A stretch of 11,942 nt of DNA, taken from the NCBI GenBank assembly GCA_938050265.1, contig CALLJT010000037.1:1-11942 (forward strand). Direction: 5' to 3'. The notes below the pieces were generated by a model. The model saw nothing but the letters and a program-made list of their open reading frames with translations, did not search any database and was not told the DNA's origin. Position numbers and translations under genes: made by a program. This DNA is from Candidatus Saccharimonadia bacterium. GTDB lineage: Bacteria; Patescibacteriota; Saccharimonadia; Saccharimonadales; SZUA-47. How positions within the stretch are numbered: the stretch's first letter is position 1; each line of letters starts with the position of its first letter. Of the stretch, positions 1 through 6,131 are shown piece after piece.

Positions 1-227
1 GTGGTTGCTGTTACGGTGTCGCTATCTGTATAACCGCTACTGAATACTGATCGAACCCACGCTTCCTCGTCGCTCGTAACAGATGTATCAAACAGCAGAT
101 TGAACGTTTGTGTTGGTTGGCTGCTCTCTGGTGGCGCGGTAGACTGGGAAGGTATAAAAAATAACGCTACAACCACTGCGCTTATGACCGCAGTGGCGAT
201 TCCCGGTAAGAGTATTCGTCCACTCAT
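1..227 (-). CDS. N-terminal part of an unrecognised exported or membrane-anchored protein (cut by the window edge)
   Basis: An open frame starts at ATG 227 and reads leftwards without a stop to base 1, giving 75 codons. The N-terminus begins MSGRILLPGIATAVISAVVV and runs into a hydrophobic stretch (about residues 5-26), so it is a signal peptide or a single membrane anchor. A Ser/Thr/Pro/Gln-rich linker follows, then a mixed segment containing FNLLFDTSVTSDEEAWVRSVF. I do not recognise the family from this fragment. It lies 41 bases downstream of the M14 carboxypeptidase gene on the same strand and may be co-transcribed with it. No Shine-Dalgarno sequence lies close to the start; the nearest AAGGA is about 30 bases upstream. 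A TATACT box ends 7 bases before the ATG, which would suit a leaderless transcript. Confidence 0.7.
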   Translation of the reverse strand, partial: MSGRILLPGIATAVISAVVVALFFIPSQSTAPPESSQPTQTFNLLFDTSVTSDEEAWVRSVFSSGYTDSDTVTAT

Positions 228-234
228 GACATAC

Positions 235-240
235 AGTATA
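235..240 (-). promoter_or_regulatory. Possible -10 box (TATACT) for a leaderless transcript of the gene at 1-227
   Basis: On the minus strand TATACT is followed by exactly 7 bases (GTATGTC) and then the ATG at 227, so a transcript starting at the usual distance would begin on the start codon. No convincing -35 hexamer lies 16-18 bases upstream. The region is AT-rich, so a chance match is possible. Confidence 0.3.
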
Positions 241-261
241 TATGATTGTGTGGTCCTTAAG

Positions 262-273
262 AGTAACGTTACT
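262..273. repeat. 12-bp perfect palindrome AGTAACGTTACT over the stop codon of the carboxypeptidase gene
   Basis: The sequence equals its own reverse complement over 12 bases. It overlaps the TAA of the M14 gene (269-271). Its centre is about 40 bp upstream of the start codon of the next gene, a place where an operator could act. A palindrome of this length is expected a few times by chance in 12 kb, so the functional claim is weak. Confidence 0.25.
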
Positions 274-2182
274 TGAGCATTGCCCACATCGCAGATCGGT
301 GGGAGGCGATTTCGTTTGAAGAAGTCGTGGCGTTTTCGACGAGTAGGGTTGGTATGCCCATTGTGTCGTGGAGCCATGTTTCGAATTCTCCGGTAGTCGG
401 GTAGGCGAATATGGCGTCCTCAGTCGCGGCTGTACCTACGCTGTATCCTGCATGTGACGCGTAGGTCTGTGCGAGCTGGTGCGAGTTGCCTGACCCGTTG
501 GATATGACTGCACGAGCTACGGCGTGATAGGTGAGGACAAGTGATGGTCCGGTGTTAGAAATGTATGCAGCGAGTGCGGCGGATTCTGGTTCTGATAATG
601 GCTCATCGCCACCGCCACCAGCGAGCTCCACGCTACCAGGCTGGTATACGTCGCTCACCCAATCCGCAGATGGGAAGTTCCTGTTGAGGTCGACTCCGTT
701 TGCGTTTGTTCGTGACCAGGTGGCGTATGAATCAGGGCTAGCGTTTGGTATGACGCGTACTGTGACGTTGGACGGTATGTCCGCGTAGTTAGTTTCGAGT
801 TCGTCTATCCATGCTTCAAGTGTGTGAACCGAACTACGCTCAGTACCATGCAAGCCACCTACGAACACTACTGTCTTCGCACCTGAACCAAATGTGTATG
901 CAGTAATTGATCGACCATTTACTGACGTACCTATCGCTGCTGTTGTGTAGCAGGCTGTTTTGGCTGTATGGGATTGACCAGTAGTGTTGGGTATTCCATG
1001 AATGCTTTCGATCCCAGATGCAAAAGTGACAGTAAATGTGGTGCATTTCGGGAGCGCTTGTTCTGGGTCTACGGTAATGGTGTTTCCACTGTGTCTCACG
1101 GAGATAGCGGCCGGCGATCCACCCACGTTCAGACTGACGAGCGACGAGATGTCCTGCGCATCAGAGATGCCTATGTTGTACGTGGCTACGATATCGGTGT
1201 ACTGTGAAACGCGTGTTGTGCCTATGTTGTATGACGATATTGATGGTCCACCAGATGTATAAAATTCTAGTTCAAACGGCTTTTCGAGATATGAAGAATC
1301 TGTTGCGGTCGCAGTCGGTACCGTAAGGTTGAACGTACGTGAACGCGGCAGTGGCTGGCCTGCAGTGATCGTGATGGTAGTGTCAGTCGCTGAGATAGTT
1401 AGGGGTATCGCTTCGCCTGACGAACCGTCGATGAGTGTGGCTTCGTCGCCAACTGATTGTACGGGTTTGTTTGCCACAAGTGTGATTTGAGAAATCTCGG
1501 TGAAGATCGTCTGTTGTTGCTCAATGGTCGTTGGTTCGATAGTCAATGGTGTTGCGATTGTGATCTGACCTGCCTGTGCAGGGGTGTGTTGTACGCCGAG
1601 CTGCCTCCGGAGTGTGTAGTCGTATGTTTTTCCTTGCTGCAGGGGCAGTGCGTCTAGTCGGCATGTCACAGACTGTCCGGCATTCAGGCAGGGTGCAGAT
1701 GTGCTATCAATAACGAACGCATAGGAAAACGTGTCGTCTGGAATGTCGAGTGTGAACTCTAGATCACCGTCGAGTGCGAGCGGTTGTCGTGTTGTTGGTG
1801 CTGGCGTCGCAACTGGTACGTCATCTATCTGCACAAGGATACTCTGTGTGTCCCCAAGTACGCTATGTATCTGAACGGTTTCGGTTGTGTTGGTTGTTGG
1901 CATAGAATGGGCGGACACACAGGCCGTATCGCTGTATAGGGCCGTCGAGCCTATGCTGATTCGTGGTTGTTGTGCTACGTGGAAAAGCGAGCTTGACGTT
2001 GTTGTGTTGATGTCAGGGAATAAGCGACGGTTTGTGAAACAGTTGGATGAATCGAATTGAAAAGCCATCTGGTGGTCTGTCGAAAATAGGCCTGGCGCAA
2101 GAGAACCGGCAGCTGCTACTGATGTGGCGAGCACACCCGAAACCAGAAGTGCACGCCGCAGTATGCGGTATAACGTTGACAT
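269..2182 (-). CDS. Exported M14-family zinc carboxypeptidase-like protein with two Ig-like domains
   Basis: The protein is 637 residues from the chosen ATG. The N-terminus MSTLYRILRRALLVSGVLAT is a classic signal peptide (basic n-region, hydrophobic core, AAAG region). Residues about 25-205 are an unassigned beta-rich region. About 209-312 and 313-415 look like SbsA/Big_5-type Ig domains. The C-terminal catalytic domain (about 417-637) shows M14 hallmarks: zinc ligands H445 and E448 in GGLHGTE, substrate-site VDLNRNFP (498-505), a third ligand H553 in LTYHAVAR about 105 residues later, and general base E616 in TLLVEN. The family cleaves C-terminal residues from peptides, or from murein peptides in MpaA-like members; the substrate here is unknown. 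Six cysteines (48, 88, 165, 174, 380, 411) suggest disulfides outside the cell. There is no C-terminal anchor or sorting signal. An in-frame ATG at 2248 would add 22 residues in front of the signal peptide. Neither start has a good ribosome site, so the choice rests on the signal peptide. Confidence 0.85.
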   Translation of the reverse strand: MSTLYRILRRALLVSGVLATSVAAAGSLAPGLFSTDHQMAFQFDSSNCFTNRRLFPDINTTTSSSLFHVAQQPRISIGSTALYSDTACVSAHSMPTTNTTETVQIHSVLGDTQSILVQIDDVPVATPAPTTRQPLALDGDLEFTLDIPDDTFSYAFVIDSTSAPCLNAGQSVTCRLDALPLQQGKTYDYTLRRQLGVQHTPAQAGQITIATPLTIEPTTIEQQQTIFTEISQITLVANKPVQSVGDEATLIDGSSGEAIPLTISATDTTITITAGQPLPRSRTFNLTVPTATATDSSYLEKPFELEFYTSGGPSISSYNIGTTRVSQYTDIVATYNIGISDAQDISSLVSLNVGGSPAAISVRHSGNTITVDPEQALPKCTTFTVTFASGIESIHGIPNTTGQSHTAKTACYTTAAIGTSVNGRSITAYTFGSGAKTVVFVGGLHGTERSSVHTLEAWIDELETNYADIPSNVTVRVIPNASPDSYATWSRTNANGVDLNRNFPSADWVSDVYQPGSVELAGGGGDEPLSEPESAALAAYISNTGPSLVLTYHAVARAVISNGSGNSHQLAQTYASHAGYSVGTAATEDAIFAYPTTGEFETWLHDTMGIPTLLVENATTSSNEIASHRSAMWAMLK

Positions 2183-2276
2183 CGAACGGGTCTGCTGGAG
2201 GTAGTGTTGCAGAAGTAGTGTCGGGTGGTGGGCGATGAAGTAGGACATGTGGGAGTGTTTTTTGTGTTTGTTTTGG

Positions 2277-2289
2277 GAGGCAGTGCCTC
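2277..2289. repeat. Short inverted repeat GAGGCA-G-TGCCTC in the leader of the carboxypeptidase gene
   Basis: Perfect 6-bp arms flank a single base. It lies about 22-34 bases downstream of the inferred leftward transcription start and could be an operator. Arms this short are expected by chance, so support is weak. Confidence 0.2.
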
Positions 2290-2317
2290 ATGTAAGGAGT
2301 AGGGATAACTACGGTAA

Positions 2318-2346
2318 ACATTAGCATATTGTAGATAGTCTGTCAA
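2318..2346 (-). promoter_or_regulatory. Candidate sigma-70-type promoter for the carboxypeptidase gene
   Basis: On the minus strand a perfect TTGACA (2346-2341) is followed by a 17-base spacer and TAATGT (2323-2318). A TGC just before the -10 gives it an extended -10 element. Transcription would start near 2311, leaving a leader of about 60 bases to the ATG at 2248 or about 130 to the ATG at 2182. Confidence 0.5.
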
Positions 2347-2395
2347 CGTCGTTCGTTGGTGGTCTTTGGCAGGCTGCGTTACTACTGCATGCCGC

Positions 2396-2424
2396 TTGTG
2401 TTTTTTGTGGTTTTGTGCTATTTT
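2396..2424 (+). promoter_or_regulatory. Candidate promoter for the cohesin-dockerin gene
   Basis: TTGTGT, a 17-base spacer and TATTTT, with TGC directly before the -10 as an extended element. This matches the layout of the opposing leftward promoter, but both hexamers are weaker. Transcription would begin near 2431, giving a leader of about 105 bases. A TATATA at 2516-2521 is an alternative but would leave almost no leader before the ribosome site. Confidence 0.35.
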
Positions 2425-2535
2425 CAGTACACAAAAGCAATCACGTATCGACAGCAGTAGTGTTCACTCGCTAGACAAACTCTGCTCTCCCGATACGCCA
2501 ACACAAAAACAGCAATATATAAAAGGACTCTCGCT

Positions 2536-4041
2536 ATGAACCTCCACCAAGAACAAGCACACAGCGGATTTAACAGGACGAGACTCGTTGTACTTGCAGC
2601 AGTTTTTGCAGTTGCCGGGCTCCTGCTGTTGATTTCTACCTCTGCTAATACAACTATTGCCACATTGACGCTGCAGGCATCAGAGACGCATATAGTTACT
2701 GAGCAGGAAGTTACGGTAGACGTCGTGCTGGATACTGGCGGGGAAGCTGTCAACGCGGTTGAAACGAACGTCCAGTATGATCCACTTGCTCTTGAGTTCG
2801 TAGGCGTTGTGCCCGACAGCAATGCTTGGGATGTTGCATTGGATTCGCCTGAGTCTGGTCTCGTGAACGTTGTTCGCGGCACAACAGGCGGCGGCGTTAC
2901 GAGCTCGAACTCACTTGTGTTCACTCTTCGTTTCAAGGGCTTGACGTCTTCTATTGATTCGTCTGTAAGTCTTCAAGATAGTGCGGTTGTTCGTGCGTCA
3001 GATAGTTCGGACATCTTCGGTACGAGTAACGTCATTTCTGTCGTTGTCGACAATACCGCGCCATCTGTATCTGTGGCGCAACCATTTGCGAATTCAGTCG
3101 TGAGTGGGTCAGCGAATGTAGCGTTCAACGTTGATGATAATATCGAAATTGATAGAGTCGAAGTGTTCGTAGACGATACAAGTGTACGAATATTGTCATC
3201 TGAACCATACAGTTTTAGTCTGGATACAACGGAACTTTCTGATGGCTCTCATAGCCTGTCCGCAGTTGCGATAGACATCGCAGGGAACAGAACGCAATCG
3301 ACTGACACGGTGTTTAGTATCGACAATACCGCGCCGCAAGCGACTATCGTGAGTCCGGCGGCGGGTGAAGAAGTGGCTGGCACAGTGGATATCGCTGTCG
3401 ATGTTTCTGACGATAACCCTGTAACTGAAGTCGTGTTTTTCGTCGACGGTGAACAGATTGGCGCAGTCCAGAGTGCTCCATACGAGCTTGCATGGGATAG
3501 CGCAGGCGCTACTGACGGATCGCACACTATCAGCGTTCGTGCTACGGACGCACCAGGTAACGTGTCGACTGATTCGAGCGTAGTAATTACGGTCGTCAAC
3601 GTCGTGCCGGTCCAGGTGGAGATTGTTACACCTCAATCTGGGGCGACAGTAAACGGAGATGTGGATGTTGCTGTGTTCACGAGCGGCGTGGAGTCGATAG
3701 ACTATGTTGCGTTACTGCAGGACGGTGTAGTCGTTGCTACTGACAACACGTTCCCGTACGCATTTGTCTGGGACAGTACAACACTGAGTACGGGCTCTAC
3801 TGCAGAGCTTGTTGCACGAGTGCATGCCGGGAACGAAGAGTACGCGAGTGACGCTGTGTCTGTTGTGGCTGAGAATTATATAAATAGCGATATCGATGAA
3901 GACGGTACAGTTGGCCTTATCGATCTCAGTATACTTATATCGAACTGGAAAAGTACTGACACGACACGTGCAGATATCAACCGAGACGGTGTCGTAAACG
4001 TGTTTGACCTGTCACGCCTTCTGGCGCTCTGGACTCTGTAG
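2536..4041 (+). CDS. Surface protein with signal anchor, cohesin-like domain, three Ig-like repeats and type I dockerin
   Basis: The protein has 501 residues. The start is fixed by AAGGA (2523-2527) 8 bases before the ATG. Residues 17-35 form a hydrophobic signal peptide or anchor. Residues about 41-171 match the cohesin pattern (VNAVETNVQYDPLALEFVGV, then SLVFTLRFKGL). Three Big_7-like Ig domains begin at P176, P267 and P358, exactly 91 residues apart; the first two carry AGN/PGN-type ends. The C-terminus (447-500) is a dockerin with two intact calcium loops: D452-D454-D456-D463 in DIDEDGTVGLID and D480-N482-D484-D491 in DINRDGVVNVFD. Cohesin and dockerin domains bind each other in cellulosomes, so this chain could in principle link head to tail with copies of itself. 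The protein has no cysteine. No glycosidase domain is present. Its role is probably surface scaffolding or adhesion (inferred). It converges on the CDF gene with 2 bases between stops. Confidence 0.88.
   Translation: MNLHQEQAHSGFNRTRLVVLAAVFAVAGLLLLISTSANTTIATLTLQASETHIVTEQEVTVDVVLDTGGEAVNAVETNVQYDPLALEFVGVVPDSNAWDVALDSPESGLVNVVRGTTGGGVTSSNSLVFTLRFKGLTSSIDSSVSLQDSAVVRASDSSDIFGTSNVISVVVDNTAPSVSVAQPFANSVVSGSANVAFNVDDNIEIDRVEVFVDDTSVRILSSEPYSFSLDTTELSDGSHSLSAVAIDIAGNRTQSTDTVFSIDNTAPQATIVSPAAGEEVAGTVDIAVDVSDDNPVTEVVFFVDGEQIGAVQSAPYELAWDSAGATDGSHTISVRATDAPGNVSTDSSVVITVVNVVPVQVEIVTPQSGATVNGDVDVAVFTSGVESIDYVALLQDGVVVATDNTFPYAFVWDSTTLSTGSTAELVARVHAGNEEYASDAVSVVAENYINSDIDEDGTVGLIDLSILISNWKSTDTTRADINRDGVVNVFDLSRLLALWTL
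3047..3062 (+). repeat. 16-nt direct repeat, copy 1, at the junction before Ig domain 1
   Basis: TCGACAATACCGCGCC occurs here and again at 3320-3335, exactly 273 bases (91 codons) later, in the same reading frame. It encodes the DNTAP linker that opens each of the first two Ig domains. The rest of the domains has diverged, so this junction is unusually conserved at the base level. Confidence 0.7.
3320..3335 (+). repeat. 16-nt direct repeat, copy 2, at the junction before Ig domain 2
   Basis: Identical to the copy at 3047-3062. The third Ig domain starts 273 bases further on with VVPVQ instead of DNTAP, so the repeat is not present a third time. Confidence 0.7.
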
Positions 4042-4043
4042 AC

Positions 4044-4958
4044 TCACGGGGTTTCTGCTTCTACTTGGACACGGGTTACCTGTAGCTCGGCTGTGATGAC
4101 CGCTGCTTTTATGGCGTCTGTTATCCGTTCTATGTCGTCTGTGGTGAGGTCGTCTTTGAAGTGAATTTCAAGGATTGCCAGTATGCGACCTGATCCAATC
4201 GAAACTGCTCGCAGGTCTAGGACGTCCTGGACGCCGTCAACTGATAATGCTGTTGAGCGGATGTTTTCTATGACACTGGGGTGTGGGCTGCGGCCTACGA
4301 TGAGGTCGTGCAGGTCGATAACCACAAAAAGTGCGCCGGCTGCAGTGAGCAGGCCTATGAGAAGCGCTCCTGCGCTATCGAAAACGGTACTCCCGGTCAA
4401 AGAGTAGAGGAGAAGGGCAATAAGACCAAGTATCGCAGACAGTGTCCCCATGAAATCTACGAGCAGTGTCATTTTTGTTTCTACAAGTGACGAATGCCGC
4501 AGGTAGTTCCAGAAGCCACGTGATTTTTTGTTTGTGAGGAGCCGTCTTAGGCTGTTGCTCAGTGCGTATCCATTGGTTATGCTGCCGAACAGTAGAGTGC
4601 CGATGGCAATATGGACGGATATGATTTCGCCACCATCAACAAGACTACGGATTGCATTGTACGAAGCGACACCGCCGCTGACGACGAACGCAAACAGGCT
4701 CGCGATCAATACCCAGAAAAATAGTTCGCGACCGTAACCAAACGGGTGTGTGGGTGAGGCGTCGCGTTTGGACTTCTGGACGCCGAGTAAGAGAAACGAA
4801 GTTGTGGTGAGGTCAGCTACGCCCTGGAGGCCCTGCGCGAACATAACACTACTGCCTGTGATCGCTGCGACACCGAGGCTCAGGGTTATGTCGACGACGC
4901 TCACGAGGCTGGAGGTAACGACTGTACGAAACTCGCTGACGGTGTGTGGCTGCTTCAT
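4044..4958 (-). CDS. Cation diffusion facilitator (CDF) family transporter with non-canonical metal site
   Basis: This 304-residue protein has the CDF layout of six membrane helices (about 11-31, 36-60, 79-100, 112-134, 163-186, 192-214) and a C-terminal cytoplasmic domain (about 225-302). HPFGYGRELFFW (71-82), just before helix 3, is a strong family signature. CDF proteins usually export Zn, Mn, Fe or similar divalent metals by proton antiport. The usual helix-2 motif HxxxD reads Q45-G-V-A-D49 here. In helix 5, D168 is kept but the position four residues earlier is T164. Both transport-site aspartates therefore remain and both histidines appear lost. Metal choice may differ from classic zinc exporters, or the protein may be a divergent subfamily. 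The start codon has no ribosome site; a TAGAAT box ends 7 bases upstream. It is divergent from the pilus operon. Confidence 0.88.
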   Translation of the reverse strand: MKQPHTVSEFRTVVTSSLVSVVDITLSLGVAAITGSSVMFAQGLQGVADLTTTSFLLLGVQKSKRDASPTHPFGYGRELFFWVLIASLFAFVVSGGVASYNAIRSLVDGGEIISVHIAIGTLLFGSITNGYALSNSLRRLLTNKKSRGFWNYLRHSSLVETKMTLLVDFMGTLSAILGLIALLLYSLTGSTVFDSAGALLIGLLTAAGALFVVIDLHDLIVGRSPHPSVIENIRSTALSVDGVQDVLDLRAVSIGSGRILAILEIHFKDDLTTDDIERITDAIKAAVITAELQVTRVQVEAETP

Positions 4959-4965
4959 ACAGCTT

Positions 4966-4993
4966 ATTCTATAGGTGATGCCTCGGATTCCAA
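4966..4993 (-). promoter_or_regulatory. Candidate promoter for the CDF gene, possibly giving a leaderless mRNA
   Basis: On the minus strand TATAGAAT (4973-4966) ends 7 bases before the ATG at 4958. TTGGAA (4993-4988) lies 16 bases upstream of TAGAAT as a partial -35. Transcription would start at or next to the start codon, which agrees with the absence of a Shine-Dalgarno sequence. Confidence 0.4.
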
Positions 4994-5014
4994 ATTATGA
5001 GTTCCGCCGGGGGT

Positions 5015-5049
5015 CTAGCGTCGAGCCAGTTTGTGGAAATTCACGCTAG
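5015..5049. repeat. 7-bp inverted repeat CTAGCGT / ACGCTAG upstream of pilM
   Basis: Perfect 7-bp arms at 5015-5021 and 5043-5049 are separated by 21 bases. Arm centres are 28 bp apart and lie roughly 63 and 35 bases before the inferred pilM transcription start. That geometry could suit a regulator touching the -35 region. Chance occurrence in a 130-base spacer is not negligible. Confidence 0.25.
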
Positions 5050-5068
5050 TAAAAATTAACATATGCTT

Positions 5069-5074
5069 TATAAT
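5069..5074 (+). promoter_or_regulatory. Consensus -10 box (TATAAT) driving the type IV pilus operon
   Basis: A perfect TATAAT lies 15 bases before the pilM ATG at 5090. Transcription would start near 5081, leaving a leader of only about 9 bases with no clear ribosome site. No good -35 hexamer sits at the usual distance; TTCACG at 5040-5045 is 23 bases away. It is the only obvious promoter before seven closely spaced same-strand genes. Confidence 0.5.
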
Positions 5075-5089
5075 ACGACCGTAGAAGCT

Positions 5090-6127
5090 ATGAGTATATT
5101 ATCGATTGGATCTGATTTTTTCGGACTCGACATCGGTACCTCAGCAATACGGGTGGTACAGATGAAGGGTGGGCGCAACAAAAGTCTTGTGCGCTATGGT
5201 GCTGTCGACATAGATTCGAAACTGTCGCGTAGTGACGCAGCAGCGGATCAGCACAAACTCGCCGAAGCTATTAAGCAGGTTGTCGCACAGAGTGGCATCA
5301 GCGCAAAAAGCGTTGCAGTCGGCATACCGTCTCAAAAAGTGTTTAGTACAGTTGTGGATGTTGATAGGCTGAGCAGTTCTGAGCTTGAGAAGTCTATACG
5401 GCTTCAAGCTGACGCTCTGGTACCGACACCTCTTGCAGAGTCAAAGATTGACTGGGCAGTGCTCGGTGATTCACCGAAAGAGCAAAACAAAGTTGAGCTA
5501 CTGCTTTCAAGTGTAAGTAATAATTTCGTCGAAGGCCGACTGGATCTGCTCGAATCAATCGGGCTGAATGTCGTAGCATTTGAACCTGACAGTTTGGCTT
5601 TAGTGCGGGCGCTACTGGCACCTGATTCCGTCGAACCAACACTTGTTCTTGACATGGGTGAGTATGCGACTGACCTCGTGATCGCCGTGAACGGCATGCC
5701 ACGATTGATACGGTCTATCTCATTTGGGACAGAAGAAATAGTGAAATCTGCCATGAACTCACTCAGTATAGACGAGAAGCAGGCGCAGCAGTTTGTGTTT
5801 AAGTTCGGCCTCAGTAAAGACAAGTTAGAGGGTCAGATTTATAACGCAATCGCACCGACGATGGACGTACTTATGAGCGAGATAGAAAAATCGATCAAAT
5901 TTTTCACGACTCGGTATCCTGGCAACAGTATTTCTCGCCTCCTCGTTACGGGTGGAGCATCGACGCTACCTGAGTTTCCACTGACGATCGCCAATAAGTT
6001 CGGAATTAGTGTTGAGATTGGCAGCGCATGGCGCAACGTCAGTTTCCCACAGAGCAGGCAGAATGAACTACTGGCTATCTCTAACAAGTTTTCGGTCGCA
6101 GCAGGACTCGCGGAGAGGATAGAGTAA
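5090..6127 (+). CDS. pilM: Type IV pilus assembly protein PilM (actin-like ATPase)
   Basis: The protein is 345 residues. It has the FtsA/actin-like fold signatures of PilM: phosphate-1 motif GLDIGTSAIRVVQ (12-24), phosphate-2 motif LVLDMGEYATDLVI (185-198) and adenosine motif LLVTGGAS (284-291). PilM is cytoplasmic and binds the N-terminal tail of PilN, linking the cytoplasmic motors to the membrane alignment complex. The PilN tail it would hold is encoded next, 4 bases downstream. An in-frame ATG at 5063 was rejected because it lies upstream of the TATAAT box and would add nine residues ahead of the short N-terminus normal for the family. The protein contains no cysteine. It is the first gene of the operon. 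Confidence 0.93.
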   Translation: MSILSIGSDFFGLDIGTSAIRVVQMKGGRNKSLVRYGAVDIDSKLSRSDAAADQHKLAEAIKQVVAQSGISAKSVAVGIPSQKVFSTVVDVDRLSSSELEKSIRLQADALVPTPLAESKIDWAVLGDSPKEQNKVELLLSSVSNNFVEGRLDLLESIGLNVVAFEPDSLALVRALLAPDSVEPTLVLDMGEYATDLVIAVNGMPRLIRSISFGTEEIVKSAMNSLSIDEKQAQQFVFKFGLSKDKLEGQIYNAIAPTMDVLMSEIEKSIKFFTTRYPGNSISRLLVTGGASTLPEFPLTIANKFGISVEIGSAWRNVSFPQSRQNELLAISNKFSVAAGLAERIE

Positions 6128-6131
6128 TCTC

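Larger units (their letters stand above)
2183..2535. other. Gene-free divergent promoter region between the carboxypeptidase and cohesin-dockerin genes
   Basis: About 350 bases lie between the two divergent start codons. If the carboxypeptidase starts at 2248 instead, 287 bases are free. The stretch holds a candidate promoter for each direction and a short palindrome in the leftward leader (2277-2289, GAGGCAGTGCCTC). Several T-rich or A/C-rich tracts occur, including GTTTTTTGTG near 2400 and ACACAAAA near 2428 and 2499. I see no RNA gene, no terminator hairpin and no credible small coding frame in it. Confidence 0.6.

Noticed and set aside
2013..2327. Minus-strand frames of 76-104 codons overlapping the carboxypeptidase start
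   Set aside because: They read Arg/Pro/Cys/His-rich nonsense in other frames of a gene with a clear signal peptide and domains, and they have no ribosome sites.
2428..2515. ACACAAAA-type direct repeats before the cohesin-dockerin gene
   Set aside because: The copies near 2428 and 2499 differ by an insertion and lie in A/C-rich sequence, so low complexity explains them better than a binding-site array.
2424..2936. 170-codon minus-strand frame over the cohesin gene start
   Set aside because: The opposing frame has a ribosome site, a signal anchor and recognisable domains. This frame is Ser/Thr/Val/Cys-rich shadow sequence with no start signals.
5071..5079. TAATACGAC resembles the start of a T7-type phage promoter
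   Set aside because: Only the first nine bases agree and the next bases diverge. The match overlaps the bacterial -10 box and no phage genes are near, so it is coincidence.
5063..5089. Longer pilM starting at ATG 5063
   Set aside because: This ATG lies upstream of the TATAAT box, has no ribosome site and adds nine residues before the normal short PilM N-terminus. Start 5090 is preferred.
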